Below, one piece after another: positions 25,439-33,613 of a DNA stretch of 36,068 nt (the first letter of the stretch is position 1; every line of letters begins with the position of its first letter). Both the position numbers and the translations under genes were made by a program. The stretch is taken from contig CAZDKY010000044.1 in assembly GCA_964506505.1 (NCBI GenBank), positions 1 through 36,068 on the forward strand, written 5' to 3'. This DNA comes from M55B129 sp964506505. Its GTDB lineage: Bacteria > Bacillota > Dethiobacteria > DTU022. The notes under the pieces were generated by a model that saw only the letters and a list, made by a program, of their open reading frames with translations, was not told where the DNA came from and did not search any database.

Positions 25439-26119
25439 ATGACCAGAAGAATGGTTAACACGGTTGATGAATTAATGATTAAATATCGAAAATACGGTGA
25501 GCTGTTAGTGGCGGCAGTCCTCCTGATTTTCTTTTTAGGCCTACGCCTTTTTATAAATATATTTATAAATTTGACCGTTGAGCGTTGGCGATTTGTAAGC
25601 CCAGCAGTTTGGCCCAACTGGGTTTTGATCATGGGAATTATTTTGTCGGCGCTGTTATTTTATAACGCGATTAAAGAGCTAAGATCTAGCAAAGAAGAAG
25701 GGGATAAAGATAAGGATTTGCCCGAAGCAGGATCTTTAGAGTATGAAGCGGCGCTGCGCGAGGAATACCAGCCGGCTGAAAGAAAAGCCCTTTCCATAGC
25801 AGAGCTGGAAGCACTTGCTGATGCCAGGGCGAAGATACAAGAAGAAAAAGCTACCGCATCTGAGCTGATCAGGCTGGTCTCAGTTTTAGTCCTGACTTTT
25901 ATTTACCTTTATTTAATTAGGATTATGGGTTTTATTACCAGTACCTTTCTTTTCAGTTTTGCTTACCTGATCTTACTTAAAGAGAGGCGTCTCCCGGTAA
26001 TAATTGTTTCTCCTATACTTTTGGTTGTGGTAATCTGGTATATATTTACACAGGTGCTTGTTGTCCCGCTCCCCAGGGGAATCGGGTTTTTCATGATCAT
26101 AAGTAATTTGTTTTATTAA
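25439..26119 (+). CDS. tctB: Tripartite tricarboxylate transporter small membrane subunit (TctB family)
   Basis: 226 residues with hydrophobic segments near 21-43, 60-78, 146-162, 164-180 and 185-204, the TctB topology. Between the second and third lies a charged loop of about 65 residues (79-145: KELRSSKEEGDKDKDLPEAG... AELEALADARAKIQEEKA), much longer than in typical ~150-residue TctB proteins. The ATG at 25439 has GGTGG 12 bases upstream; the ATG at 25451 is an alternative. TctB is the poorly conserved accessory subunit, so the assignment rests on topology and on its place between tctC and tctA. Confidence 0.85.
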   Translation: MTRRMVNTVDELMIKYRKYGELLVAAVLLIFFLGLRLFINIFINLTVERWRFVSPAVWPNWVLIMGIILSALLFYNAIKELRSSKEEGDKDKDLPEAGSLEYEAALREEYQPAERKALSIAELEALADARAKIQEEKATASELIRLVSVLVLTFIYLYLIRIMGFITSTFLFSFAYLILLKERRLPVIIVSPILLVVVIWYIFTQVLVVPLPRGIGFFMIISNLFY

Positions 26120-26174
26120 AAAACGGTTCATACAATTTTCACGGCAGTAGTGAATTTATCCGAGGAGGTAAAAC

Positions 26175-27686
26175 ATGTTTGATTTTTTTATTGTTGGGCT
26201 TGAAACTTCAACCACCTTTTTCAACCTGATGGCAATTACTCTCGGAGTTCTCATCGGTCTTATTTTTGGAACCATACCCGGTTTAAGCGGGGTTACCGCC
26301 GTCGGCCTGCTTGTACCGTTTACCTACAGCATGTCACCAATTACCGGTCTGCTAATGATGGTCGGTGTTTATTGTGCGGCAACTTACGGCGGTTCGATTA
26401 GCGCCATTTTATTCAATATGCCCGGTGACGTCATGGGAGCCGCTACCTCCATAGACGGTTATCCGATGACCTTGAAGGGGGAAGCCCAACGGGGATTGGC
26501 CATGGCCATTTTTGCTTCTTTTTGCGGGGGTATTATCGGAACAATTCTTTTGAGCTTTGTTGCTCCCCAGTTTGTTAAAATTGCTCTCACCTTCGGCTCC
26601 CCTGAATATTTTGCCCTGGCGGTTTTGGGCCTTGCTATTGTTGGCAGCATCGGGGCCAAATCACAGATTAAGGCTTTGCTGGGTGTGGTCTTTGGACTGT
26701 GGCTGTCAACTATCGGTTTGGATACGGTTTCAGGTATTGCCCGCTTCACCCTCGGTAACCCGATGATCCTTGCCGGTGTCAACTTTATTCCGGCAATTAT
26801 TGGATTCTTTGCTTTTTCCGAAATATTTTCCAGACTTTATGATCGGAATATCAATAAAGGTTTTGATCCGGAAGCGGTTAAAAAAACCAAAATCTTTAAC
26901 TTCCCAGATATCTCTGATATCAAGAATAACACGACAAACATCCTGCGCTCCGCGCTGATCGGCAATTTTGTCGGGATGCTACCAGGTGCCGGTGCTACTA
27001 TAGCAGCTTTTCTGGGTTATGGGACAGCAGTCCGTTTTTCTAAGCGCCCCCAGGACTATGGGACGGGGATTGTAGAAGGAGTTGCAGCTCCGGAGTCTGC
27101 AAATAACGGTGCGGTAGGTGGGGCGATGGTTCCTCTTCTGACGCTGGGAATACCGGGTAGCGCAACATCCGCTGTTATGCTCAGTGTAATGATTTTACAC
27201 GGATTGAGGCCCGGACCATTGCTTTTTGAAAGGATGCCCGAGCTGACTTATTCAATTTTTGTTGGAATGTTTATAGCCAATATTATAATGCTGGTTATGG
27301 CCATGTTCTTTGTGCGTATTCTGATCCGGTTGCTAATGGTTAAATTTGAGGTGCTCAGCCTCTTTATTTTTGTGTTCTGTGTTTTTGGAGCATTTTCCAT
27401 ATATAATCGTTTTGTCGATGTTTGGGTTATGTTTGTTGGCGGTATACTCGGCTTTTTTGCGAAAAAGTATGATTTTTCCATTGCGGCCATTATTCTCGGA
27501 CTTGTTCTGGGGAAAATTGCCGAAAACGGTTTAATAAACGGAATTTCCGTTACCAGAGGTAACGTTGGCGCTTTCTTCATCCGTCCGATTACACTTATAA
27601 TTTTACTCATTTCACTGTTTTTCATCATTTCACCTTATGTTTTCGACTTTTTGAAAAAAAGAAAAGAATCTACTGTTGAAGGCTAA
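26175..27686 (+). CDS. tctA: Tripartite tricarboxylate transporter large permease (TctA family)
   Basis: 503 residues, the expected size, with about eleven or twelve membrane helices. The signature GLIFGTIPGLSGVTAVGLLVPFTY near the N-terminus and GMLPGAGATIAAFLGYGTAVRFSK, AAPESANNGAVGGAMVPLLTLGIPGS in the middle are the two internally repeated G/P-rich substrate loops of TctA. It carries carboxylates across the membrane driven by an ion gradient. The ATG has CGAGGAGG upstream. It is the third gene of the tctC-tctB-tctA operon, 55 bases after tctB. Confidence 0.95.
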   Translation: MFDFFIVGLETSTTFFNLMAITLGVLIGLIFGTIPGLSGVTAVGLLVPFTYSMSPITGLLMMVGVYCAATYGGSISAILFNMPGDVMGAATSIDGYPMTLKGEAQRGLAMAIFASFCGGIIGTILLSFVAPQFVKIALTFGSPEYFALAVLGLAIVGSIGAKSQIKALLGVVFGLWLSTIGLDTVSGIARFTLGNPMILAGVNFIPAIIGFFAFSEIFSRLYDRNINKGFDPEAVKKTKIFNFPDISDIKNNTTNILRSALIGNFVGMLPGAGATIAAFLGYGTAVRFSKRPQDYGTGIVEGVAAPESANNGAVGGAMVPLLTLGIPGSATSAVMLSVMILHGLRPGPLLFERMPELTYSIFVGMFIANIIMLVMAMFFVRILIRLLMVKFEVLSLFIFVFCVFGAFSIYNRFVDVWVMFVGGILGFFAKKYDFSIAAIILGLVLGKIAENGLINGISVTRGNVGAFFIRPITLIILLISLFFIISPYVFDFLKKRKESTVEG

Positions 27687-27749
27687 AAATCAGTTTGTAC
27701 AGCTGATTATAATGATCATGAATGCAAAGAATAGAGGGAGGAAAACTGA

Positions 27750-28550
27750 ATGCTTCAAACGGGATCAATACTGGAATGGATAACTATTTTATGCAAAGAA
27801 GATTTTCAAAACAGACTACCTGACGGAACAATTATTTTTACCGAACCCCTGGTTGGTCTCGTTGCCGCCGATGATCCTGAATTGATTAATTTCAAAAATA
27901 ATAATATAATTGGTCCTGCCTTCCGCCTGCCGTCGGAATGGTTGCCTGGAGCGAAAACTGTAGTATCGTACTTTCTTCCTTTCAGTAATCAAATTCGTCA
28001 ATCCAATTACTGCGGTTCTTTGCCTTCTGTTGAATGGTTGCATGGGCGTTTTATTGGTGAAAGCTTCAATGAAAAGATTCGTACTTTACTCGTGAACGAA
28101 TTGATAAAACGGGGCGGAAAGGCTATGGCACCGCTGCTGCATAAAGATTACCGGGCAGATTACGATGCCTTGATCAGCAGTTGGTCGGAGCGGCATATAG
28201 CTTATGCTGCAGGCCTTGGCACATTTGGTCTCCACAGGGGTTTGATTACTGAAAAAGGAACAGCCGGCCGAATAGGAAGCGTAATAACCGATCTGGAGAT
28301 CGAAGGTAAAAAGTTAAGAGATAGAAATCCTTTTAATAATTGTCCTTATCTGGTGGATCACAGCTGTGGAGTCTGCATCGATCGCTGTCCGGCAGGTGCA
28401 ATCAACCGAGAAGGGATGGACAAAAAAAAATGTTACCGATATATGTTTATTGATGATCGGATTAAGTGTATGCGAGAACAATATAATTACGAGCACAGCA
28501 TTTGTGGTAAATGTCAGATAGACGTTCCCTGTGAAGATTGTATTCCATAA
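27750..28550 (+). CDS. QueG-like protein with a double [4Fe-4S] cluster domain
   Basis: 266 residues, resembling the N-terminal catalytic and ferredoxin parts of epoxyqueuosine reductase. It lacks the C-terminal HEAT repeats and is well short of true QueG (~380). SWSERHIAYAAGLGTFGLHRGLIT fits the cobalamin-binding fold region, and GRIGSVITD follows. The cysteines are CPYLVDHSCGVCIDRCPAGAI (about 198-218) and CGKCQIDVPCEDC (about 251-263), sufficient for two clusters. It is likely a corrinoid/iron-sulfur reductase-like protein of the QueG-related group found in anaerobes, not the tRNA-modifying enzyme itself. The ATG has GAGGGAGG upstream. It follows tctA after 63 bases with no terminator and could share its transcript. 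Confidence 0.8.
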   Translation: MLQTGSILEWITILCKEDFQNRLPDGTIIFTEPLVGLVAADDPELINFKNNNIIGPAFRLPSEWLPGAKTVVSYFLPFSNQIRQSNYCGSLPSVEWLHGRFIGESFNEKIRTLLVNELIKRGGKAMAPLLHKDYRADYDALISSWSERHIAYAAGLGTFGLHRGLITEKGTAGRIGSVITDLEIEGKKLRDRNPFNNCPYLVDHSCGVCIDRCPAGAINREGMDKKKCYRYMFIDDRIKCMREQYNYEHSICGKCQIDVPCEDCIP

Positions 28551-28673
28551 CAAATGAATTCAAGTCTTTCAATAACAGGTCAGTAAAAATAAATCAGGCC
28601 GGGTTTTTACAACGTACTGAGGTTTTATTAATAAAATATTGAAGATGAAAGATTATTTACTGCCGTAACCGAA

Positions 28674-28829
28674 TTGTACCTCGCCATTGTCTATTTGGAA
28701 GGAGAGATGCTCGACGGGACTCAGTTTCAAACTGTTGGCAATGTTAAAGATCGGCATATTTGCCTAATCAATAAGATTGGTCTGGCTATCGGCAGCTATG
28801 CTGCCATTTCGGAAGTACAATTAGAGTAA
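28674..28829 (+). CDS. Small CooT-like reading frame, possibly decayed
   Basis: 51 residues from a TTG: MYLAIVYLEGEM...VKDRHICLINKIGL...ISEVQLE. The pattern (xLAxVYL, a central I.L.N..G, C-terminal I.EV.LE) resembles CooT-type small beta proteins, which begin MC(L/E)A and use Cys2 for nickel. Here the second codon is TAC (Tyr) rather than TGC, and no ribosome-binding site precedes the TTG. A later start is possible at ATG 28707, after GGAGAG. It could be a pseudogene or a variant without the nickel site. The similarity is by eye and weak. Confidence 0.35.
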   Translation: MYLAIVYLEGEMLDGTQFQTVGNVKDRHICLINKIGLAIGSYAAISEVQLE

Positions 28830-28878
28830 TTCCAAATAGTTAAAATGGCCCGGATCTTTCAAATAAAACGTTTAAAAA

Positions 28879-28911
28879 CAAAAAGAAGCGTTTAGCCGAA
28901 GCTGCGCTTCT
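28879..28911 (-). terminator. Rho-independent terminator of the tRNA-Leu transcript
   Basis: On the minus strand AGAAGCG (28911-28905) pairs with CGCTTCT (28890-28884), with a partly paired AGC/GCT inner loop, followed by a T run (A run on plus at 28879-28884). It lies just downstream of the tRNA. Confidence 0.85.
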
Positions 28912-28918
28912 TCTGTTT

Positions 28919-29004
28919 TGGTGCCGAAGGTGGGAGTTGAACCCACATGCCCGGAGGGCGCACGATTTTGAGTCGTGTGCGTCTGCCAATTCCGCCACTT
29001 CGGC
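28919..29004 (-). tRNA. tRNA-Leu (anticodon CAA)
   Basis: 86 bases including an encoded CCA. The acceptor arms GCCGAAG/CTTCGGC pair perfectly with discriminator A. The anticodon stem CACGA/TCGTG encloses loop CTCAAAA, giving CAA, which reads UUG. The long variable arm CGCCCTCCGGGC is the class II leucine type, and GGTTCAACTCC is the T loop. It has its own promoter and terminator. Confidence 0.97.
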
Positions 29005-29015
29005 CTGACATCAAA

Positions 29016-29044
29016 AGTTTAGCATAGATAGACACACAGATCAA
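29016..29044 (-). promoter_or_regulatory. Promoter of tRNA-Leu
   Basis: On the minus strand TTGATC (29044-29039), a 17-base spacer and TAAACT (29021-29016) sit 12 bases before the tRNA 5' end. Just upstream is a 12-base palindrome AGGGAATTCCCT at 29051-29062. Confidence 0.7.
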
Positions 29045-29378
29045 GCAAACAGGGAATTCCCTTAATTCTTTTGTGATATTGAAGGTAGATGTGTGAGCCC
29101 CTATACAGGAAAAGCTTCTTTACCAGTTTTCGGTATAAACACAAAGAAATCCCAAAATTTTTCTTGATGTCTGTTTTTAAGGGTGAAAAAGTTTTTAGAT
29201 GCGGTTCAGAAGAGACCTGATCAGCGGTTACAGATATTTCTGTCAAAAGAAAGCAGTTAACAGAGAATTGGAGTAAGTTAATAAATTCACAAAGCAGGGA
29301 AAGAAATTTGCTCATAGAAAATATTAACTGGTAAAAGTATTTTTTGCCTGACTATTCAAATAAGGGGTGAAATAGCTT
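29045..29378. other. Gap between tRNA-Leu promoter and acyl-CoA dehydrogenase
   Basis: AT-rich, with no supported gene. A 98-codon minus-strand frame (29019-29315) runs over the tRNA promoter, has no ribosome-binding site and an unconvincing composition, and is not called. AAGGGGTG at the right end is the ribosome-binding site of the dehydrogenase. No clear promoter was identified. Confidence 0.4.
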
Positions 29379-31160
29379 ATGAGTGAATTAATTAAGGGCG
29401 GCGCGTTTTTACTTGGTCCGGTTGATGAAAACACGGTATTTACACCCGAGGATTTTGACGATTTTCACCTGATGATTAAAAAAACAAGCTATGATTTCAT
29501 GATGAACAAGGTTGAGCCAAAAATTGAGGAGATTGAAAAAAAAGCGGAAGGTGTAACCAAAGGTATCCTGCGCCAGGCCGGTGAACTGGGATTGCTGGCC
29601 AGCGATATACCGGAAGAATACGGTGGTGAGGAAGCGGATAAAATTACAACGATTATCCTGGCCGAAAATGCATCGATAAGCAGCAGTTCCTTTGCCACTG
29701 CTTTTGGCGCTCATACCGGTATCGGCACATTGCCGATTGTTTATTTTGGCAACGAAGAACAGAAGAAAAAATATCTCCCCGGCCTGGCAACCGGTGAAAA
29801 AATAGCTGCTTATGCTCTCACTGAACCGGAAGCAGGTTCGGACGCCCTCAGTATTAAAACAAAGGCAGTGCTTTCCGAAGACGGTAAGTACTATATTCTG
29901 AACGGCGCGAAGCAGTATACCACCAATGCAGCATGGGCTGACATAATTATCACATATGCCAAAATTGACGGAGAAAGATTTACCGCTTTTATTATTGATG
30001 CAGATACAGAAGGAGTATCTTTTGATCCGGAAGAGAAAAAAATGGGGATCAAGGGTTCCTCTACCCGCAGTGTCATTCTTGAAAACGCAAAAGTACCGGT
30101 AGAAAATATGCTCTGGGTAGAAGGCAAAGGCCACCAGGTTGCCTTCAATACTTTGAATATCGGTCGTTTTAAACTTGGTGCGGGAGCTCTTGGCGGAGCC
30201 AAGAGAGCCATTGAATACGCTGCTGATTATGCCTTGCAGAGGTATCAGTTCAATCAGCCCATTGCCCAGTTCAACCTGATCAAGAATAAGTTTGCCGACA
30301 TGACAATTTTAACCTATATGATTGAAAGCATGATTTACCGTATTGCCGGCCTGGTTGATGCAAAAATGGAGGAATTTAAGGAAGGTGGAGCTGAACCGTC
30401 GGAAATTGTAAAAGCTATTTATGAGTATGCCATTGAGTGTTCAATTTCAAAGGTCTTTTGCTCGGAAGCAATTGACTTTGTAGTCGATGAGGCGGTACAG
30501 ATCTTTGGCGGTTACGGCTATAGTGAGGATTACCCTGTTGAAAGGGCATATCGGGACAGCCGCATTTTACGCATCTTTGAAGGAACCAATGAAATTAACC
30601 GCATGCTCATTCCAGGAACTCTCCTGCGCAAGGCCATGAAAAATGAACTGCCCTTCATGGAAGCGGTCATGAATTTGGGAGGGGAACTGGCCAAACTGAA
30701 GGATGTCCAGATTCCCGAAAAAAGTCCCGAAAAAGAGGAATTCTATTTGGAAAACATGAAAAAACTATTTCTTCTTGCAGCTGGGAACGCAGCCCGAGAA
30801 TTTGCTGAAAAAATTACCGATGAGCAGGAAATTCTCAACCGCCTTGCGGATATGGCTATGGAAATATTTGCAGCTGAAAGCGGGCTTTTACGGGCGAAGA
30901 AAATGGCTGCCAGTGGTGAAAGCGATGAAGCAAGATTGGCCATGAACATGGCCAAATGTTTCCTCAATGAAATGGTTCCCAAGATGGACAATTGGGCTAA
31001 AGAAATTATTGCCTGGACTCTTAAGGATGAGGCGGCAGCCAAAGCCAATTCCGCTATCCGTTTACTAACCCGGTTCAATCTTATCAGCACTTATGCCATG
31101 AAACGTGAAATTGCCGATGCTGTATACGCTGATAAAAAATATTTTCTCGATCGGATGTAA
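29379..31160 (+). CDS. Acyl-CoA dehydrogenase, long (VLCAD-like) form
   Basis: 593 residues: a normal acyl-CoA dehydrogenase core (about 1-425) plus a C-terminal helical extension of some 170 residues, as in very-long-chain/ACAD9-type enzymes and Bacillus FadE-like proteins. Core motifs: EEYGGEEADKIT, AYALTEPEAGSDAL (FAD/substrate), NGAKQYTTNAAWAD, RFKLGAGALGGAKRAI, QIFGGYGYSEDYPVERAYRDSR, and the catalytic Glu in LRIFEGTNEINR (about residue 400). It is an FAD enzyme that introduces the trans-2 double bond in beta-oxidation. No electron-transfer flavoprotein, thiolase or hydratase is adjacent. The ATG start has AAGGGGTG upstream. It ends in a 20-bp hairpin and looks monocistronic. Confidence 0.95.
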   Translation: MSELIKGGAFLLGPVDENTVFTPEDFDDFHLMIKKTSYDFMMNKVEPKIEEIEKKAEGVTKGILRQAGELGLLASDIPEEYGGEEADKITTIILAENASISSSSFATAFGAHTGIGTLPIVYFGNEEQKKKYLPGLATGEKIAAYALTEPEAGSDALSIKTKAVLSEDGKYYILNGAKQYTTNAAWADIIITYAKIDGERFTAFIIDADTEGVSFDPEEKKMGIKGSSTRSVILENAKVPVENMLWVEGKGHQVAFNTLNIGRFKLGAGALGGAKRAIEYAADYALQRYQFNQPIAQFNLIKNKFADMTILTYMIESMIYRIAGLVDAKMEEFKEGGAEPSEIVKAIYEYAIECSISKVFCSEAIDFVVDEAVQIFGGYGYSEDYPVERAYRDSRILRIFEGTNEINRMLIPGTLLRKAMKNELPFMEAVMNLGGELAKLKDVQIPEKSPEKEEFYLENMKKLFLLAAGNAAREFAEKITDEQEILNRLADMAMEIFAAESGLLRAKKMAASGESDEARLAMNMAKCFLNEMVPKMDNWAKEIIAWTLKDEAAAKANSAIRLLTRFNLISTYAMKREIADAVYADKKYFLDRM

Positions 31161-31218
31161 TCTCTCGGCCAGGGGGATAAAATCGATCAAATAATTAGAT
31201 CATGTGACAGAAAAAATA

Positions 31219-31261
31219 GAAGCCTAAAGGGAGCGGTTAAAAACCGCTCCCTTTAGGCTTC
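31219..31261. terminator. Hairpin terminator between the dehydrogenase and rpmB
   Basis: A perfect 20-bp stem (31219-31238 with 31242-31261) with a 3-base loop. On the minus strand it is followed by TATTTTTTCT (31218-31209), so it suits rpmB termination; the plus side has a weaker T tract (ATTTTTG, about 31270). It serves the convergent gene pair. Confidence 0.85.
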
Positions 31262-31297
31262 TGAAAATATTTTTGTCAAGTGTTTGTCAATGCTGCA

Positions 31298-31489
31298 TTA
31301 AATCGCCCGTTCTATTTTCCCCGATTTAATGCAGCGGGTGCATACATTGACCCGCCTTGGTGTACCGTTTATCATGATTTTAATTTTTTGCATATTTGGA
31401 CGCCAGCTGCGTTTTGTTTTGATATTAGAGTGGCTGACTTTATGTCCGGTTGTTTTACTTTTATGACAAACTGCGCAAATCTTGGCCAT
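31298..31489 (-). CDS. rpmB: 50S ribosomal protein L28
   Basis: 63 residues. The opening MAKICAVCHKSKTTGHKVSHSN with the RSWRPN core is typical. Two CxxC pairs (C5/C8 and C50/C53) make it the zinc-ribbon (C+) form; organisms with such forms often carry zinc-free paralogues regulated by Zur. A strong AGGAGGAGGG ribosome-binding site lies upstream. It is monocistronic, divergent from coaD. Confidence 0.97.
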   Translation of the reverse strand: MAKICAVCHKSKTTGHKVSHSNIKTKRSWRPNMQKIKIMINGTPRRVNVCTRCIKSGKIERAI

Positions 31490-31650
31490 AATAACGTCCC
31501 TCCTCCTGCCTTTTTACGTCACTCGTAATATTTTAACACATCAGTATGTTTCAAACAAGAAAAGATTTATGACTGTGCAGGGTATGGAAGTGATTTAGCG
31601 AAAATAAAGAGCAATGCCATTTTACTATTTACAGCAAAGGAGGTAATAAG

Positions 31651-32130
31651 TTGAGTCGAGCTATCTATCCCGGCAGTTTCGACCCTGTAACCAAAGGGCA
31701 TCTTGACATTATCATAAGAGCAAGCAAAATTATGGATCACCTGACGGTAGCAGTACTGGATAATCCGCGTAAAGTGGCGAGTTATAACATTGATGACCGG
31801 CTGGAAATGCTAAGAATGGTAACTAAGCCCTATTCAAATGTTGAAGTGGAGTACTTTAAGGGGTTGCTGATTGAGTATGCGCAACAAAAAAATGTTAATA
31901 TTATAATTAAAGGGTTACGGGCTATGTCCGATTTTGAATTTGAATTCCAGATGGCTCTGGTTAACCAGAAGCTCAATGCCGATATCGAAACCTTGTTTAT
32001 GATGACCAACAGTAAATATTCTTATATTAGCTCAAGCATTGTTAAAGAAATTGCAGCATTTGGCGGTAAGATCAGCAACCTGGTTCCACCGGAAGTTCAT
32101 GAGATGATTCTGACCAAATTTAATGAGTAG
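31651..32130 (+). CDS. coaD: Phosphopantetheine adenylyltransferase
   Basis: 159 residues. It transfers AMP to 4'-phosphopantetheine to give dephospho-CoA, the fourth step of CoA synthesis. The nucleotidyltransferase signature YPGSFDPVTKGHLDII contains the TKGH motif. IIKGLRAMSDFEFEFQMALVNQ and TNSKYSYISSSIVKEIA are the other conserved blocks. The TTG start is supported by AAAGGAGG 7 bases upstream. In Bacillus the homologue (ylbI) also lies near ylbL, as here. rsmD, which often precedes coaD, is absent. Confidence 0.97.
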   Translation: MSRAIYPGSFDPVTKGHLDIIIRASKIMDHLTVAVLDNPRKVASYNIDDRLEMLRMVTKPYSNVEVEYFKGLLIEYAQQKNVNIIIKGLRAMSDFEFEFQMALVNQKLNADIETLFMMTNSKYSYISSSIVKEIAAFGGKISNLVPPEVHEMILTKFNE

Positions 32131-32218
32131 AAGACAGAGGCAATGACTGTTGAAAGGTTTAGATATGAAACCGTATCGATAGCAGGATATTGCAATATCA
32201 TAAATATGGAGTGAGCGA

Positions 32219-32503
32219 ATGGAAATGTCTTTCTTAAAAAGCGACTGCCTGGAAATATTTTTGACAGCAGGCAAGAGGATGCCTGGCACCGCCGGCAATC
32301 TGATTTTTTTTGGTATTCTCACTATCGCTGTCGGACTTGCCTCGGTGATTTACCCGCAACTTTTCTGGTACCTGCGGGTAGGAAGAAAAGTGCCTGATAT
32401 GGCTCCGAACAGAGAATATTTAATCATTCTTCGTTTTGGCGGTATACTGGTTATTATCATCGGATTGGTCATGCTTTATTACTGCGGTTTGTTTGGTCGT
32501 TAA
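32219..32503 (+). CDS. Small membrane protein of unknown function
   Basis: 94 residues. Two hydrophobic helices (about 28-48, LIFFGILTIAVGLASVIYP, and 71-90, RFGGILVIIIGLVMLYYCG) flank a conserved-looking loop FWYLRVGRKVPDMAPNREYL. The layout resembles small two-helix DUF6199-like proteins, but I cannot be sure of the family. The start has GGAG 7 bases upstream. It lies between coaD and the ylbL-type protease on the same strand, about where Bacillus carries ylbJ/ylbK. Confidence 0.65.
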   Translation: MEMSFLKSDCLEIFLTAGKRMPGTAGNLIFFGILTIAVGLASVIYPQLFWYLRVGRKVPDMAPNREYLIILRFGGILVIIIGLVMLYYCGLFGR

Positions 32504-32559
32504 ACAACTTGAGGACAAATTAATTATTAAAGCCCTTTGATGTGAGAGAGGTTGTACTT

Positions 32560-33552
32560 GTGAAACTAAAAAGGTTAGGTAGGGTATTCCTTGTCATAGC
32601 AGTTATCTTTGTTTTTGGGCTCTTTATTCCCATTGATTACTATGTTGTCAGGCCAAGCAGGGCCGTAGATTTAAATGAATTAATAACGGTTGAAGGAGCA
32701 GACACAGGAGATGAGGGGAATTTCTATCTGGTAACTGTTACACAGCAAAATGCCAGCCTCACATCTTTTACAGTCGCCTATTTCCATCCGCATATGGAAT
32801 TAAGGCCGACGGATTCGGTTTTGCCCTCAGATATGGACGAAGAGGAATATCGCGAATTGCTGGCTGAATACATGACTGAAAGTCAGCACATGGCCAAAGT
32901 AGTTGCCCTTCGCGAAAGCGGCTACGATGTTACGATTATCAGCGAGGGCGTTGAGGTAATCGGTTTTTTGGAAGATACAGAGGCTGCCAATTACCTGCAG
33001 CAAGGGGATATAATACATAAGGTGGATGGAAAAGAAATCTACCTGGCTTCGGAAGTAACTGTCCTGGTTCAGGATCGTCCGGTTGGCGATGATGTGACCC
33101 TAACTATTGAACGGGATAACCGGGAAATGGCTATAACGGTTCCAACTTATTCCGGTCCAAATGATCCTGAAATTCCACGGATTGGGATATATATAAAATC
33201 TTTGCCCTGGGAACCGATAATTCCCATAGATGTTAACATTGATACTGGCTCAATTGGCGGTCCTTCAGCGGGATTGATGTTTGTGTTAGAAATTATGAAC
33301 CAATTATTGCCTCAGGATTTGACAGGGGGTAGAAATATTGCCGGCACCGGTACAATCGATTTGGACGGCAAAGTTGGCCGAATCGGAGGAGTAAAACAAA
33401 AAATAATCGCCGCAGAAAAAGCTGGAGCAGAGTATTTCTTTGTGCCGGAAGGAAACCTGGAGGAAGCTCAGGCTTCTCCCGCAGATATTATTCTTGTCCC
33501 CGTTTCTTCCCTGGAAGATGCACTTGATTTCCTGGCAAAACTGAATGTATAA
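32560..33552 (+). CDS. ylbL: YlbL-type membrane-anchored PDZ/Lon (S16) serine protease
   Basis: 330 residues. One N-terminal membrane helix (LGRVFLVIAVIFVFGLFIPI, ~5-25) anchors an extracytoplasmic domain. A PDZ domain follows at about 105-190 (GVEVIGFLEDTEAANYLQQGDII...VDGKEI). The Lon-like S16 catalytic domain (about 215-325) has Ser in GGPSAGLMF and Lys in GGVKQKI, the Ser/Lys dyad. Homologues (Bacillus YlbL/DdcP, streptococcal SepM) cleave cell-division inhibitors or peptide signals. The frame is open to a GTG at 32542, but the GTG at 32560 has AGAGAGG 8 bases upstream and gives a cleaner signal anchor. Linkage to coaD is the usual Bacillota arrangement. Confidence 0.93.
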   Translation: MKLKRLGRVFLVIAVIFVFGLFIPIDYYVVRPSRAVDLNELITVEGADTGDEGNFYLVTVTQQNASLTSFTVAYFHPHMELRPTDSVLPSDMDEEEYRELLAEYMTESQHMAKVVALRESGYDVTIISEGVEVIGFLEDTEAANYLQQGDIIHKVDGKEIYLASEVTVLVQDRPVGDDVTLTIERDNREMAITVPTYSGPNDPEIPRIGIYIKSLPWEPIIPIDVNIDTGSIGGPSAGLMFVLEIMNQLLPQDLTGGRNIAGTGTIDLDGKVGRIGGVKQKIIAAEKAGAEYFFVPEGNLEEAQASPADIILVPVSSLEDALDFLAKLNV

Positions 33553-33571
33553 ATAAATTTGGTCTTTGGTT

Positions 33572-33600
33572 TTGACTCTGATTTAAGGCGGTGTTATACT
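33572..33600 (+). promoter_or_regulatory. Promoter of rnpB
   Basis: TTGACT (33572-33577), a 17-base spacer and TATACT (33595-33600) end 13 bases before the RNase P RNA. It is close to the sigma-A consensus, as expected for a constitutive RNA gene. Confidence 0.88.
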
Positions 33601-33613
33601 AAAAAAAGAATAA

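Noticed and set aside
29019..29315. 98-codon minus-strand reading frame upstream of tRNA-Leu
   Set aside because: It overlaps the tRNA promoter and a palindrome, has no ribosome-binding site and no recognisable features.
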